This document shows, in pieces, positions 27,700 through 36,627 of a DNA stretch of 64,000 nt. Position numbers and translations under genes: made by a program. The DNA is taken from the NCBI GenBank assembly GCA_016713035.1, contig JADJPW010000006.1:458066-522065 (forward strand), read 5' to 3'. Origin of the DNA: Verrucomicrobiaceae bacterium. Lineage in GTDB: Bacteria > Verrucomicrobiota > Verrucomicrobiia > Verrucomicrobiales > Verrucomicrobiaceae. The notes below the pieces were generated by a model. That model did not search any database. It saw only the letters and a program-made list of their open reading frames with translations, and was not told where the DNA came from. Every line of letters starts with the position of its first letter. The stretch's first letter is position 1.

Positions 27700-28851
27700 G
27701 TGTTCGGACGGTTTTTCACTCCGAAGTCCAGCATTCTACCCACTCCTCCGAAGAATCAGATCGAAGTGGTGTGTCCGTCATGCGGCGCGGCTCAGTATGA
27801 GCCGCGCCTCGTCGTTTCCTCCTTTTGCAAAAAGTGCGGCGTCCACCTGACCATCAAAAAAGGGAAGGTCTCTGCATCCCAAGCCAGTCGCTCTGGAGCT
27901 GGCTATGGCGACTGGGATAGCCCGGAGCCCGCGCCAGCCATTGCTGCCGCACGCGCCGCCACCGCGCCGCCTCCTCCACCGCCCGTCGAGAAAAAAAGCC
28001 TCATCTCGCTCCCAGAGCCTGCGAGCGAAGAGGATCGTGATGCTGATTTATCCGCCGCAGATGGTTTCGGAGCCTTTTTAAAGAATAAGGTCCAACCCGC
28101 TGCGGCCCCAGCTCCCATCGCTACACCGGCTCCCACTGCCCCCGAGCCAGCACCAGTCGCTGAAGAGCCCTTCGTGCTCAAAAACGAAGATCCGCCCTCC
28201 GAGCCGGAGCCTGAACGCCGCGCCAGCTCGAACTCCCCGCCTCCCACGGCGGCTCCCGCGCCACTTTCCGCCAGTTCGCTTCAAAAAATGAAGGATCTCG
28301 GCATGTACCGGAACCAGTACTTCAAGGACGTGGAGTGCTTTGAGTGCCGTCACAGCTTCAAAACAGGTCGCAGTGCTCGTAGTGCCAACTGTCCATCCTG
28401 CGGAGCCTACATCTCTCTCGAGGACGTGGAGATCAATATGAACTCCTCGCAGTCCATCAAGACTCGCGGCGATGTCATCATCCGAAAACGCGGCCATCTC
28501 ACCGCTAGCGAGGTGCATTGTCGTGATTTGCGCTGCCAGGGCCTGTTCGAGGCCAATGTCCATTGCCTCGGTGATGCCGTCTTCAAGTCCAGTGGCACCA
28601 TCATCGGGGAAGTACGCTGCCACCGCCTCATCATTGAGCGCGGAGCAGACATCGTCTTTAAAAATCCTGTCCACGCTGCTGAAGTCGAGATCCATTCCCG
28701 CATCACTGCCACCATTTACAGCAGCGGCCCCGTCCTCATCGGCACCAATGGTGCCGTCAATGGCGATGTCACCGCCCGTGCGGTCTCCATCGAGCCCGGT
28801 GGCGAGCTCAATGGGGCTATGAACATCGTGCGGCCAAAAGCCACCGCTTGA
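27700..28851 (+). CDS. Bactofilin with two N-terminal zinc ribbons
   Basis: The start is a GTG at 27700 (MFGRFFTPKSSILPTPPKNQ), 383 residues. A first Cys4 ribbon is CPSCG...FCKKCG (about residues 24-46). After a Pro/Ala-rich linker (about 60-195) a second ribbon CFECRH...NCPSCG (about 210-235) precedes the bactofilin-type beta-helix (SIKTRGDVIIRKRGHLTASE to GELNGAMNIV). The zinc ribbons suggest a protein- or nucleic-acid-binding adaptor on the filament. It follows the simpler bactofilin by 21 bases and precedes ddl, which fits a cell-wall or morphogenesis link. Confidence 0.85.
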   Translation: MFGRFFTPKSSILPTPPKNQIEVVCPSCGAAQYEPRLVVSSFCKKCGVHLTIKKGKVSASQASRSGAGYGDWDSPEPAPAIAAARAATAPPPPPPVEKKSLISLPEPASEEDRDADLSAADGFGAFLKNKVQPAAAPAPIATPAPTAPEPAPVAEEPFVLKNEDPPSEPEPERRASSNSPPPTAAPAPLSASSLQKMKDLGMYRNQYFKDVECFECRHSFKTGRSARSANCPSCGAYISLEDVEINMNSSQSIKTRGDVIIRKRGHLTASEVHCRDLRCQGLFEANVHCLGDAVFKSSGTIIGEVRCHRLIIERGADIVFKNPVHAAEVEIHSRITATIYSSGPVLIGTNGAVNGDVTARAVSIEPGGELNGAMNIVRPKATA

Positions 28852-28928
28852 TGAGCCGCTCATCCTCTGCCAATGCGCAGTCTGGATAGCCCGCCTCGGC
28901 CCCTAGCCACATCCTTTTTCTCCACACC

Positions 28929-29852
28929 ATGATCGACCTCTCCGATAAAAAAATCGCCGTCCTCAAAGGCGGCCCCGGCTCCGAACGCGAAGTCTCCCTC
29001 AAAACCGCCGAAAGCGTCTCCTACGCACTCGCCACTCTCGGTGCCCAGGTCATCGACGTCGATGTCCACGGCCCTGACTTCAGCGTCCCAGAGGACACCT
29101 TCATCGCCATGAACCTCATCCACGGCACCTTCGGCGAAGATGGCCAGCTCCAGGCCATCCTGGAACAGCGCGGCATCCGCTACACCGGGGCAGGGGTGCA
29201 GAGCAGCCGCATCGCTTTTGATAAAGGCCTCAGCAAAGACAAATTCATCGCCGCAGGTGTCCCCACTCCGCGCTCCCAGCTCTATCCGCTCGATGGCAGT
29301 GAAAAACTCGCCATCAGCTTCCCCCTCGTCGTCAAACCACCGCGTGAAGGCAGCAGCGTCGGTGTCCACATTTGTTATCATCAAAGTGAGTTCGACTCCG
29401 CCATCGAAGACGCACGGAAATTCGGCTCCCACACCCTCATCGAAGACTACGTCGCTGGAAAGGAGCTCACCATTGGCATCCTCGGTGACCAAGTCCTCCC
29501 CGTCATCCACATCGAGCCCGTGGACGGCTTTTACGACATGAACAACAAATACCCCTGGATGACCGGCAAAGGCAAAACCCTCTACCATTGCCCCGCGCCG
29601 TTCAGCGCTGCCGTCACCCAGAAAATCCAGGACGCCGCCCTCGCCGCCTTCCGCTCCTGCGGCACGGAGGTTTATGGCCGAGTCGATGTCATGCTGCGTG
29701 ACAGCGACAGTGAGCCCTTTGTCCTCGAGATCAATACCATCCCCGGCATGACCAGCAGCTCACTACTGCCCAAAGCCGCCGCCGCTGTCGGCATCGACTT
29801 TGCCCAACTCTGCGCTCGCATCATCGAGCTCTCCCTCGCCGCACGGCCATGA
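28929..29852 (+). CDS. ddl: D-alanine--D-alanine ligase
   Basis: The 307-residue ATP-grasp enzyme joins two D-Ala for peptidoglycan precursor synthesis in the cytoplasm. Motifs seen are KIAVLKGGPGSEREVSLKTA at the N-terminus, HGTFGEDGQLQAILEQRGIR, FPLVVKPPREGSSVGVHI with the ATP-site Lys, YGRVDVMLRD, and the Mg-binding EINTIPGMTSSSLLPKAA at the end. Length and motif order are normal. The stop overlaps the next gene's start (ATGA, 4 bases), indicating translational coupling with the IscU-like gene. Confidence 0.95.
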   Translation: MIDLSDKKIAVLKGGPGSEREVSLKTAESVSYALATLGAQVIDVDVHGPDFSVPEDTFIAMNLIHGTFGEDGQLQAILEQRGIRYTGAGVQSSRIAFDKGLSKDKFIAAGVPTPRSQLYPLDGSEKLAISFPLVVKPPREGSSVGVHICYHQSEFDSAIEDARKFGSHTLIEDYVAGKELTIGILGDQVLPVIHIEPVDGFYDMNNKYPWMTGKGKTLYHCPAPFSAAVTQKIQDAALAAFRSCGTEVYGRVDVMLRDSDSEPFVLEINTIPGMTSSSLLPKAAAAVGIDFAQLCARIIELSLAARP

Positions 29853-30337
29853 ACGAAGACGCCCTCCAGCAGGCTCTCGCCTCCACTCAGAACCTCGGCG
29901 AAATGAGCGATGCAGACGCCGTCGGCACCGTCGGTAGCCCCGACTGCGGTGACATGGTCCGCATGTGGATCAAATACCGCGATAAGGATGGTCGCCGCGT
30001 CATCGACAAAGCCACCTTCCAGAGCTTCGGCTGCCAGACCGCTATCGCTGTCGCCAGCCTCGCTACCGAGCTCATTCGCGGCAAGACACGCGAGGAAGCC
30101 CTCACCCTGAAAGCCGATGACCTCAGCAAGCCCCTCGGTGCCCTCCCACCGATGAAAATCCACTGTGGTCAGATGGTCGAAGGTGCTCTCAAAGCCGCGC
30201 TCCAGGCAGAAAACCACCCTCAGGCACTCCCCACGGCCACTCAGCCGCCCGCGCCACTCGGAGCCATGTTGGCCGACTCCCTCGCCGAAGCCGGAAAAAG
30301 CGCCGGCAAAGTCAAAATCGTCTTCTCCGGCACCTGA
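29849..30337 (+). CDS. IscU/NifU-like iron-sulfur cluster scaffold protein
   Basis: The 162-residue protein has the three scaffold cysteines in their usual settings: GSPDCGDMVRMW, FQSFGCQTAIAVASL and KIHCGQMVEGALKAAL. IscU/NifU-N proteins assemble 2Fe-2S or 4Fe-4S clusters on these residues. The C-terminal 45 residues are Ala/Pro-rich and unlike classical IscU. The start overlaps the ddl stop by four bases. No IscS, HscA or Suf genes are in the window, so its partner system lies elsewhere. Confidence 0.85.
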   Translation: MNEDALQQALASTQNLGEMSDADAVGTVGSPDCGDMVRMWIKYRDKDGRRVIDKATFQSFGCQTAIAVASLATELIRGKTREEALTLKADDLSKPLGALPPMKIHCGQMVEGALKAALQAENHPQALPTATQPPAPLGAMLADSLAEAGKSAGKVKIVFSGT

Positions 30338-30448
30338 GGCCACAAATGGGCCGCGCCACACCCGCCACATGCATTGTCACCGGATGGCCATTTTGCGGCG
30401 CTGAGAGAAAACTTTGCCACTCACGCGAAAGCAGCCACCGTGCGTTTC

Positions 30449-31072
30449 ATGCAGCCCGTCATCGTCGTCACCCATCCGCTCGCTCGCAGACATCTCACCA
30501 TCATGCGAGACGTCGCCACGCCTCCGCACCGCTTCCGGCGTCAGCTCAATCTCCTCGGGCGCATCCTTTTCCTCGAAGCCACCCGTGATCTAGCCACCGA
30601 GCCCGTGCGCGTGCTCACCCCGCTCCAAGAGACCGATGGCGTGCGACTCGCTCGCCCCATGGTCCTCGTCCCCATCCTCCGTGCCGGGCTCGGCCTGCTC
30701 GATGGCATCCACTCCCTCATCCCAGACGCCATCGTCGCTCACGTCGGCATCAAGCGAGACGAAGAAACCGCGCAACCCCGCCCCTACTACACGAATCTAC
30801 CTCCCGGCATCACCGATGCCCAAGTCTTCCTCCTTGATCCCATGCTCGCCACCGGTGGCAGCGCCATCGAGGCCATCAATCAGCTCAAAGCCGCAGGTGC
30901 CAGCCGCATCGTCCTCATTTGTGTCGTCAGTTGCCCTGAGGGCATCGCCACCCTCCAGAAAGCCCACCCAGACGTCCAGATCATCACCGCAGCCATCGAC
31001 GATGGCCTCAATGAGAAAAACTACATCGTCCCCGGCCTAGGCGACGCCGGTGACCGCTACTTCGGCACCTGA
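30449..31072 (+). CDS. upp: Uracil phosphoribosyltransferase
   Basis: This enzyme makes UMP from uracil and PRPP in pyrimidine salvage. I chose the ATG at 30449 (MQPVIVVTHPLARRHLTIMR), giving 207 residues, the usual family length; the upstream in-frame codons show no similarity. Visible motifs are LVPILRAGLGLLDGI and the PRPP-binding LLDPMLATGGSAIEAINQLK, plus the C-terminal YIVPGLGDAGDRYFGT, which is characteristic of Upp. Confidence 0.94.
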   Translation: MQPVIVVTHPLARRHLTIMRDVATPPHRFRRQLNLLGRILFLEATRDLATEPVRVLTPLQETDGVRLARPMVLVPILRAGLGLLDGIHSLIPDAIVAHVGIKRDEETAQPRPYYTNLPPGITDAQVFLLDPMLATGGSAIEAINQLKAAGASRIVLICVVSCPEGIATLQKAHPDVQIITAAIDDGLNEKNYIVPGLGDAGDRYFGT

Positions 31073-31107
31073 TCCCGAAATCAGAAATCTAAAATCAGAA
31101 ATCCAAA

Positions 31108-33624
31108 ATGTCCGACGCCGCCACCACACCGATGATGAAGCAATACCTCGCCATGCGGCGTGAGCTTCCAGAGGACGTGCTGCTCTTTTTCCGCCTCGGT
31201 GATTTCTACGAGCTTTTCTTTGAGGACGCCAAAGTCGCCTCCCCCATCCTCAATGTCGCCCTCACCAAGCGCAACGGCGTCCCCATGTGCGGCGTCCCCC
31301 ATCACTCCTCCCAGGGCTACATCGCCAAGCTCATCAAGGCCGGTAAACGCGTCGCCATCGGCGAGCAGACCAGCGATCCGGTGCCTGGAAAAATCGTCGA
31401 GCGTGCCATCTCGCAAATCCTCAGCGCAGGCACCATCAACGACATCAACCTCCTCGACTCCAATCGGCCCAACTACCTCGCCGCAGTCTTCCGCAACGCC
31501 AAAAGCCGCAAACTCGGCCTCGCCTACGTCGATCACACCACCGGCGAATTCGAAATCGCCGAATTCAAAGACAGCACCCAGCTCGCCGACGAACTCGAGG
31601 GCCTCCAGCCTAGCGAGCTCCTCTACAGCGATGACCAGCGTGATTTGATCGACCAGCTCGGCTCTCCCGCTGCCGCCCTCGCCGTGGAGAGTTACCTCTT
31701 TTTGCTCGACCAGGCCCAGCACAGCCTCACCCAGCACTTCAAAGTGCAATCACTCGATGGCTTCGGCTGCGCCGACATGCACGCAGCCCTCTCCGCCGCT
31801 GGAGCCGTAATGCAATACCTGCAATTCCAGCTACGCCGCAGCGTCGAGCACATCCAGCGCCTCCGCGTCGGCCAAACCAACGACGTCGTGCTCATCGACG
31901 CCGCTAGCCAGAGCCACCTGGAGCTCGTCAGCGCCCGTGGCGGCAATGCGCACACCCTTTTGAGCGCCCTCGACCGCACCTGCACCCCCATGGGTGCCCG
32001 CAAGCTCCGCCATTGGGTCCTTCATCCCCTCCGCGATCTCGATGCCCTCACCCAGCGCCAGGACATGCTCGCCGCCTTCATCGACGAGCCCATGCTCCTC
32101 AGCCAACTGCGCACCCTCCTCAAAGAAGTGCGCGATCTGGAGCGCACCAGCTCCCGCCTGAGCCAAGGCAGCGGCAATGGCCGCGATTTGCAGGCATTGG
32201 CCGTCTCTTTGGAAGTCGTGCCTTCACTCAAAGTCATCCTCCATGAGTCCAATAGGTCGCACACTTCCTATACGACCTATCTCCTTTCCCGCCTCCACGA
32301 CCTCACGCCCATCTGCCAGGAAATCCAACGCGCCATCTGCGACGAGCCGCCCATGCAGATCAAAGAAGGCGGCGTTTTCCGCGAGGGCTATCTCCCCGCG
32401 CTCGATGAACTCCGCGCTGCCTCCACGCTCGGCCGCCAGTGGATCGCGGATTTGCAGGCGCGTGAGATCGAGCGCACCGGCATCAAGAGCCTCAAGATCA
32501 AATACAACGCCGTCTTCGGTTACTTCATCGAGATCACCAAGGCCAACGTCGGCAGCGTGCCCGCCGACTACCACCGCAAGCAAACCACCGTCAATGGCGA
32601 GCGCTACATCACCGATGAGCTGAAGCGCATGGAGGACAAGATCCTCGGCAGCGAGGAGCGCAGCAAAGCGCTCGAATACGAGCAGTTCATCGAGCTGCGC
32701 GGTCGTGTGCTCGATCACCTCGCGCACATCCAGGAAACTGCCGAAGCCATCGCCGTGCTCGATTCGCTCTGCTCACTCGCCGAAACCGCTCGCCTCTTCA
32801 ATTACACCCGCCCCGTCCTCAACGAAACGCGCAACCTCTTCATCCGCGACGGCCGCCATCCCGTGCTCGATCAGAATCTGACGAGCGGCGAGCGCTTCGT
32901 GCCAAACGACATCACGCTCGAGCCCGAGGAAAGCCGCCTCATCCTCATCACCGGCCCGAACATGGCCGGTAAGAGCACCTACCTGCGCATGACCGCTCTT
33001 TTGACGCTCATGGCGCAGATCGGCAGCTTCCTCCCCGCCGCCAGCGCCGAGATCGGCCTCGTTGATCGCATCTTCACCCGCATCGGTGCCAGCGACGACA
33101 TCGCACGCGGCCAGTCCACCTTCATGGTCGAGATGAACGAGACCTCGCTCATCCTCAACAACGCCACCGAGCGCAGCCTCGTCATCCTCGACGAGATCGG
33201 CCGCGGCACGAGCACCTTCGACGGCCTCAGCATCGCCTGGAGCGTCGCCGAGCACCTGCACGATCACATCGGTGCCCGCTGCCTCTTCGCCACCCACTAC
33301 CACGAAATCACCGCGCTCGCCCAAAGCCGCAGCGCCGTGAAGAACTACAACGTCGCCGTGAAGGAGTGGAACCAGCAGATCATCTTCCTCCACAAGATCC
33401 TCCCCGGCTCCGCCGAAAAAAGCTACGGCATCCAAGTCGCCCGCCTCGCCGGCCTCCCCGAGAACGTCATCACGAGAGCCAAAGAAGTCCTCCACCAACT
33501 CGAATCCGGCCACCAGCCCGCCGAAAGCGTCAAAGAAGTCCCCGTGGCAACCAGCGTGCCCGCGAAGACGAGGAAGAAGCCGCGCAGCGATGAGGACGCG
33601 GGGCAGATGAGTTTGTTTGGGTAA
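31108..33624 (+). CDS. mutS: DNA mismatch repair protein MutS
   Basis: The 838-residue protein recognises mispairs and recruits MutL. The mismatch-reading loop is in FFRLGDFYELFFEDA near residue 30. Connector, lever and clamp regions follow. The ATPase has Walker A ITGPNMAGKSTYLRM (about 615) and Walker B SLVILDEIGRGTSTFDGLS, then the FATHYHEI switch. The C-terminus has the helix-turn-helix dimerisation region (SYGIQVARLAGLPENVITRA) and ends in QMSLFG, similar to the C-terminal QLSLF-type ends of other MutS proteins. Length and order are canonical for MutS1. It starts 35 bases after upp. Confidence 0.97.
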   Translation: MSDAATTPMMKQYLAMRRELPEDVLLFFRLGDFYELFFEDAKVASPILNVALTKRNGVPMCGVPHHSSQGYIAKLIKAGKRVAIGEQTSDPVPGKIVERAISQILSAGTINDINLLDSNRPNYLAAVFRNAKSRKLGLAYVDHTTGEFEIAEFKDSTQLADELEGLQPSELLYSDDQRDLIDQLGSPAAALAVESYLFLLDQAQHSLTQHFKVQSLDGFGCADMHAALSAAGAVMQYLQFQLRRSVEHIQRLRVGQTNDVVLIDAASQSHLELVSARGGNAHTLLSALDRTCTPMGARKLRHWVLHPLRDLDALTQRQDMLAAFIDEPMLLSQLRTLLKEVRDLERTSSRLSQGSGNGRDLQALAVSLEVVPSLKVILHESNRSHTSYTTYLLSRLHDLTPICQEIQRAICDEPPMQIKEGGVFREGYLPALDELRAASTLGRQWIADLQAREIERTGIKSLKIKYNAVFGYFIEITKANVGSVPADYHRKQTTVNGERYITDELKRMEDKILGSEERSKALEYEQFIELRGRVLDHLAHIQETAEAIAVLDSLCSLAETARLFNYTRPVLNETRNLFIRDGRHPVLDQNLTSGERFVPNDITLEPEESRLILITGPNMAGKSTYLRMTALLTLMAQIGSFLPAASAEIGLVDRIFTRIGASDDIARGQSTFMVEMNETSLILNNATERSLVILDEIGRGTSTFDGLSIAWSVAEHLHDHIGARCLFATHYHEITALAQSRSAVKNYNVAVKEWNQQIIFLHKILPGSAEKSYGIQVARLAGLPENVITRAKEVLHQLESGHQPAESVKEVPVATSVPAKTRKKPRSDEDAGQMSLFG

Positions 33625-33667
33625 AGACGTAAAGAATGGCACTCTTTGCCGAAAACTAGCATCCAAT

Positions 33668-34561
33668 ATGCAGGCTCCACGATCAGAACAGGAACTTCAG
33701 GCTCTTATTCTTGAGGGCATCGAAGAAAACTCGCGCTTGGATTACAAAGCAGCCGATGCGCTACAAAGAACTGATGGAAAAAAGCAGGAGATTACCAAGG
33801 ACGTTTCGGCATTCGCGAACGCCGCAGGTGGAATGATCATATTTGGTATCAGGGAACACACGAAGCCAGACAAACGACATCTTCCGGAAAGTATCGACCC
33901 CATCGACCATACTCAGTTTTCCAAAGAATGGCTGGACCAGGTAATTGGCGGCATACAGCCGAGGATAACCGGCCTTGAGATCATCCCAATCCCAGTTGAA
34001 CAACCGAGACTAGGTATGGTTTATGTTGTCGTCATTCCGCAGGGAGAAACTGCGCACCAAGCGTTAGATTTGAGATATTACAGACGACGCAACTTCGAGC
34101 GGACAGCGATGGAGGATTACGAGATTCGCGAAGTAATGAACAGAATCTGCAATCCCGTCCTGAATGCTTCGATCCTTGTTCTTGCTGAATTTGGTCATCG
34201 AAATGAGAGTCGTGTCGTTCTCAAAGTGAAGAATGAAAGTGGCATCATGGCTGAGCACTACTGCGTCACGCTGAAAATCCCCGGTCGGCTTTCAGGTGGA
34301 TACTACTTCAGTCCAGAAAAAGGTTTTTTTGCGATTGAAGAAGGACTGTACTTTCACGAACTGCGCATCGACAATGCACGCTCTTCGCCTCTGTTTCCTC
34401 ATTCTGAGGTGACTCATTCGCTTAAATTTTCGATTCCACTGACGATCACGCCCACTCCACCACCAAGTAACGACGAAATAACCATCACCATTTTCGCCGA
34501 CCAGTCGCCCAAAGTCGTCCTGAAGAAGTCACTCAAGGCTGCTGAACTAGATTGGCAATAG
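33668..34561 (+). CDS. AlbA_2/Schlafen-domain putative DNA-binding protein
   Basis: From the ATG at 33668 (MQAPRSEQELQALILEGIEE) the product is 297 residues. The first 150 match the Schlafen AlbA_2 domain: EENSRLDYKAADALQ, then KDVSAFANAAGGMIIFGIRE, then a YYRRRNFERTAMEDYEIREV tail. The C-terminal half is a beta-rich domain I do not recognise. AlbA_2 proteins are often regulatory or linked to phage and mobile-element conflict. Codon use is less GC-rich than in mutS next door, which may hint at acquisition. An in-frame start at 33617 overlaps mutS and is less likely. Confidence 0.75.
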   Translation: MQAPRSEQELQALILEGIEENSRLDYKAADALQRTDGKKQEITKDVSAFANAAGGMIIFGIREHTKPDKRHLPESIDPIDHTQFSKEWLDQVIGGIQPRITGLEIIPIPVEQPRLGMVYVVVIPQGETAHQALDLRYYRRRNFERTAMEDYEIREVMNRICNPVLNASILVLAEFGHRNESRVVLKVKNESGIMAEHYCVTLKIPGRLSGGYYFSPEKGFFAIEEGLYFHELRIDNARSSPLFPHSEVTHSLKFSIPLTITPTPPPSNDEITITIFADQSPKVVLKKSLKAAELDWQ

Positions 34562-34989
34562 GAGGAGATATCAATATCGCCCATTTTGAATCATGACCTG
34601 GAAATGACGTCAGGCTGCAACTGTCTGACAACCCAGACCAACCGCTCCTCATCCTCGTTTTCCTGCTCGGGCGCGGGCTTGTGGTGGTGGCGTGTGGGCT
34701 GGGTGCAGGTGCGGACGGCGCGGAGGCTGGATCCGCGTGTCGCCGTGGTGGAGGGGCGGGTGATCCACGGCGAGCCAGCCGCTTTCCAACGGCGGTGAGA
34801 TACACCGCAGATTGGAGCACCGTAGAGCACCGAAACCCAAGGCTGCTTGAATTTCAATCTTGCTGCGGGAGACGCCTTGTGGGTGATCGAAACATATTCG
34901 GGGCATGGTTAGAGGGATTCTCTCGGTGGTGCTTCATCAGGGCTTCTTTGACAGGAAGACTCCTGCGTCCGGCCTCGTTCTTGTTGCCG
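34562..34989. other. Intergenic region with one REP-like hairpin copy
   Basis: About 430 bases between the AlbA_2 gene and the DUF1080 gene. It contains the first copy of the 23-base hairpin repeat (listed separately). The DUF1080 frame stays open through part of it but has no signal peptide or similarity before 34990. No other gene or RNA is supported. Confidence 0.5.
34609..34631. repeat. REP-like hairpin repeat, copy 1
   Basis: A 23-base unit, GTCAGGC-TGCAACT-GTCTGAC plus AA, identical to the copy at 36531-36553. The outer arms pair over 7 bp (one G-U pair) around a 7-base loop. It resembles REP elements mobilised by RAYT transposases, but no RAYT gene is in the window. Confidence 0.7.
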
Positions 34990-35622
34990 ATGAAAAATCT
35001 CGCTCAGCTCTGCCTCCTGCTCGTCACCACCTCCGTTCTCGCCCAGCACCCGGCGGCTGATGACGCGGGCTTTGTGTCGCTTTTCAATGGTAAGGACCTC
35101 ACCGGCTGGAAAACGACCGGGAACTGGCTCGTCGAGTCCGATGGCAGCATCTCGCTGCATCCGCGTGAAGGCGAAAAAGGCTGGCAGCGCTATGCCGCCT
35201 ACCTTTCGACCGAAAAGCAGTATGGCGACTTCGTGCTCGACCTGGAGTTCAAGATCAACGCCAAGGGCAACAGCGGCGTCTTCATGCGTGTAGGCAATTT
35301 GAAGGACCATGTCAAAAGCGGCTTCGAGGTGCAGATCCTCGATACCTACGGCCTCGCCAAGCCCGGCCACCACGACTGCGGCGGCATTGTCCACGGCACC
35401 GGCCCCTCGAAGAACATGGTCAAACCCGCCGGTGAGTGGAATCGCTACACCATCACCGTCCAAGGCCGCAGCGTGAAGGTCGTCTTCAACGGCGAACAGA
35501 TCATCGACACCACGCTGGAGGCTATGAATATGGCCGACCGCCCCAACCTCGGCCACATCGCCTTCCAGGACGAGGCGCTGCGTGTGTGGTATCGCAAAGT
35601 GAGGATCAAGGAGCTGAAGTAG
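34990..35622 (+). CDS. Secreted DUF1080 (3-keto-disaccharide hydrolase-like) protein
   Basis: I chose the ATG at 34990 because it opens a signal peptide (MKNLAQLCLLLVTTSVLAQH), 210 residues. The DUF1080 lectin-like beta-sandwich has its hallmark motifs: FVSLFNGKDLTGWKTTGNW near the start, DFVLDLEFKINAKGNSGVFM, then EWNRYTITVQGRSVKVVFNG and GHIAFQDEALRVWYRKVRIK at the end. Some family members hydrolyse 3-keto-disaccharides; most are uncharacterised and abundant in PVC bacteria. Located extracytoplasmically. Confidence 0.88.
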   Translation: MKNLAQLCLLLVTTSVLAQHPAADDAGFVSLFNGKDLTGWKTTGNWLVESDGSISLHPREGEKGWQRYAAYLSTEKQYGDFVLDLEFKINAKGNSGVFMRVGNLKDHVKSGFEVQILDTYGLAKPGHHDCGGIVHGTGPSKNMVKPAGEWNRYTITVQGRSVKVVFNGEQIIDTTLEAMNMADRPNLGHIAFQDEALRVWYRKVRIKELK

Positions 35623-35652
35623 CCCGCATAGCCCAGCTTATTTAGACAAGAC

Positions 35653-36393
35653 ATGGGTGCTGCGAACAGCTTTTGGGACGGACCACAGCCCTTCATCTAT
35701 GGAGCGCTGTTTTTTGTTTTTTTGCATACTTTGGCGGAGAATTATCTGCGAAACAGTTTTCTGCGTCAGGGCAGGGCAGCGCGGGTCCAGCAAGCCATCT
35801 TCAACAAGCTCTCGCGCTGGCGACTGATTTCTCCCATCATTCTTCCGAATGTCGAAGTCGAAAAACTCACAGCAGAGCCGCTGCCAAAGGGGTTCAAGGT
35901 TCGTGGTTGGGAGCAGGGTGACTCCATGACCTGTATGGAGATATACCGCCTGAACGCTCCAGGCCGCTTTCCGACCGAAGTAGAAAAAGATTATGAAGAA
36001 CGACTCACTAAAGAGGACCAGTCGATGTTGGTGGTTGAACTCGACGGTCGTGTCGTCGCTTGTGGCGGACACTCGCAAACGAAAGACGAAGCATGGCTGT
36101 GCTACGGTTTGATCCACCCCGATTATCAAAGGCAGGGCATTGGCCGATTGCTTCTTCTATCTCGGCTGGCAAGGTTTGAGGTTCCTCCGGGGATTTGTAT
36201 CAAGATATGCGCTGTCGAGGCATCCGTCGGCTACTACGAACGGTTTGGTTTTAAACAGTTCGGCCTTTGGTATTCAGAAGATGGCAAGGCGCATCCAATG
36301 GCAGGAGTCTCGTTGCATCCTGAGCATCTCACCCAGATCGTTGAGTTCCTCCGGAAGGAAGGCTGCCAACCGATTCCGCCCCTCAGAACATGA
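35653..36393 (+). CDS. GNAT-family N-acetyltransferase with N-terminal membrane-like segment
   Basis: The 246-residue protein opens with a hydrophobic stretch (FIYGALFFVFLHTLAENYL), possibly one membrane anchor. From about residue 90 it has a GNAT fold, with the acetyl-CoA loop LIHPDYQRQGIGRLLLLSRL and the late GYYERFGFKQFGLWY strand. The acceptor is unknown. The gene lies between the two copies of the 23-base hairpin repeat, together with the DUF1080 gene. Confidence 0.78.
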   Translation: MGAANSFWDGPQPFIYGALFFVFLHTLAENYLRNSFLRQGRAARVQQAIFNKLSRWRLISPIILPNVEVEKLTAEPLPKGFKVRGWEQGDSMTCMEIYRLNAPGRFPTEVEKDYEERLTKEDQSMLVVELDGRVVACGGHSQTKDEAWLCYGLIHPDYQRQGIGRLLLLSRLARFEVPPGICIKICAVEASVGYYERFGFKQFGLWYSEDGKAHPMAGVSLHPEHLTQIVEFLRKEGCQPIPPLRT

Positions 36394-36530
36394 AGTTTTT
36401 TGATTTGGCGAAGCAAAGTAGTCCTGTCGCTCCGCGAGAGGAACACAGCGCCTGATTCGCTTATGCGTGATCTCGTTTCGGGCGACTTCAGGGGCCGCGA
36501 GAGCCCTCGGCTCACCTTGCGGGAAACGGG

Positions 36531-36553
36531 GTCAGGCTGCAACTGTCTGACAA
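36531..36553. repeat. REP-like hairpin repeat, copy 2
   Basis: Identical over 23 bases to 34609-34631, with flanking sequence that differs apart from a few bases. Stem GTCAGGC/GTCTGAC, loop TGCAACT. The two copies are in the same orientation and bracket the DUF1080 and GNAT genes. Confidence 0.7.
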
Positions 36554-36627
36554 ACACACTCAAAGCCACAATTGATGGGGTCGCCATGGCGGATGGCCTT
36601 GCCGAGCCTAGGCCCCCAGAAGAGGCA

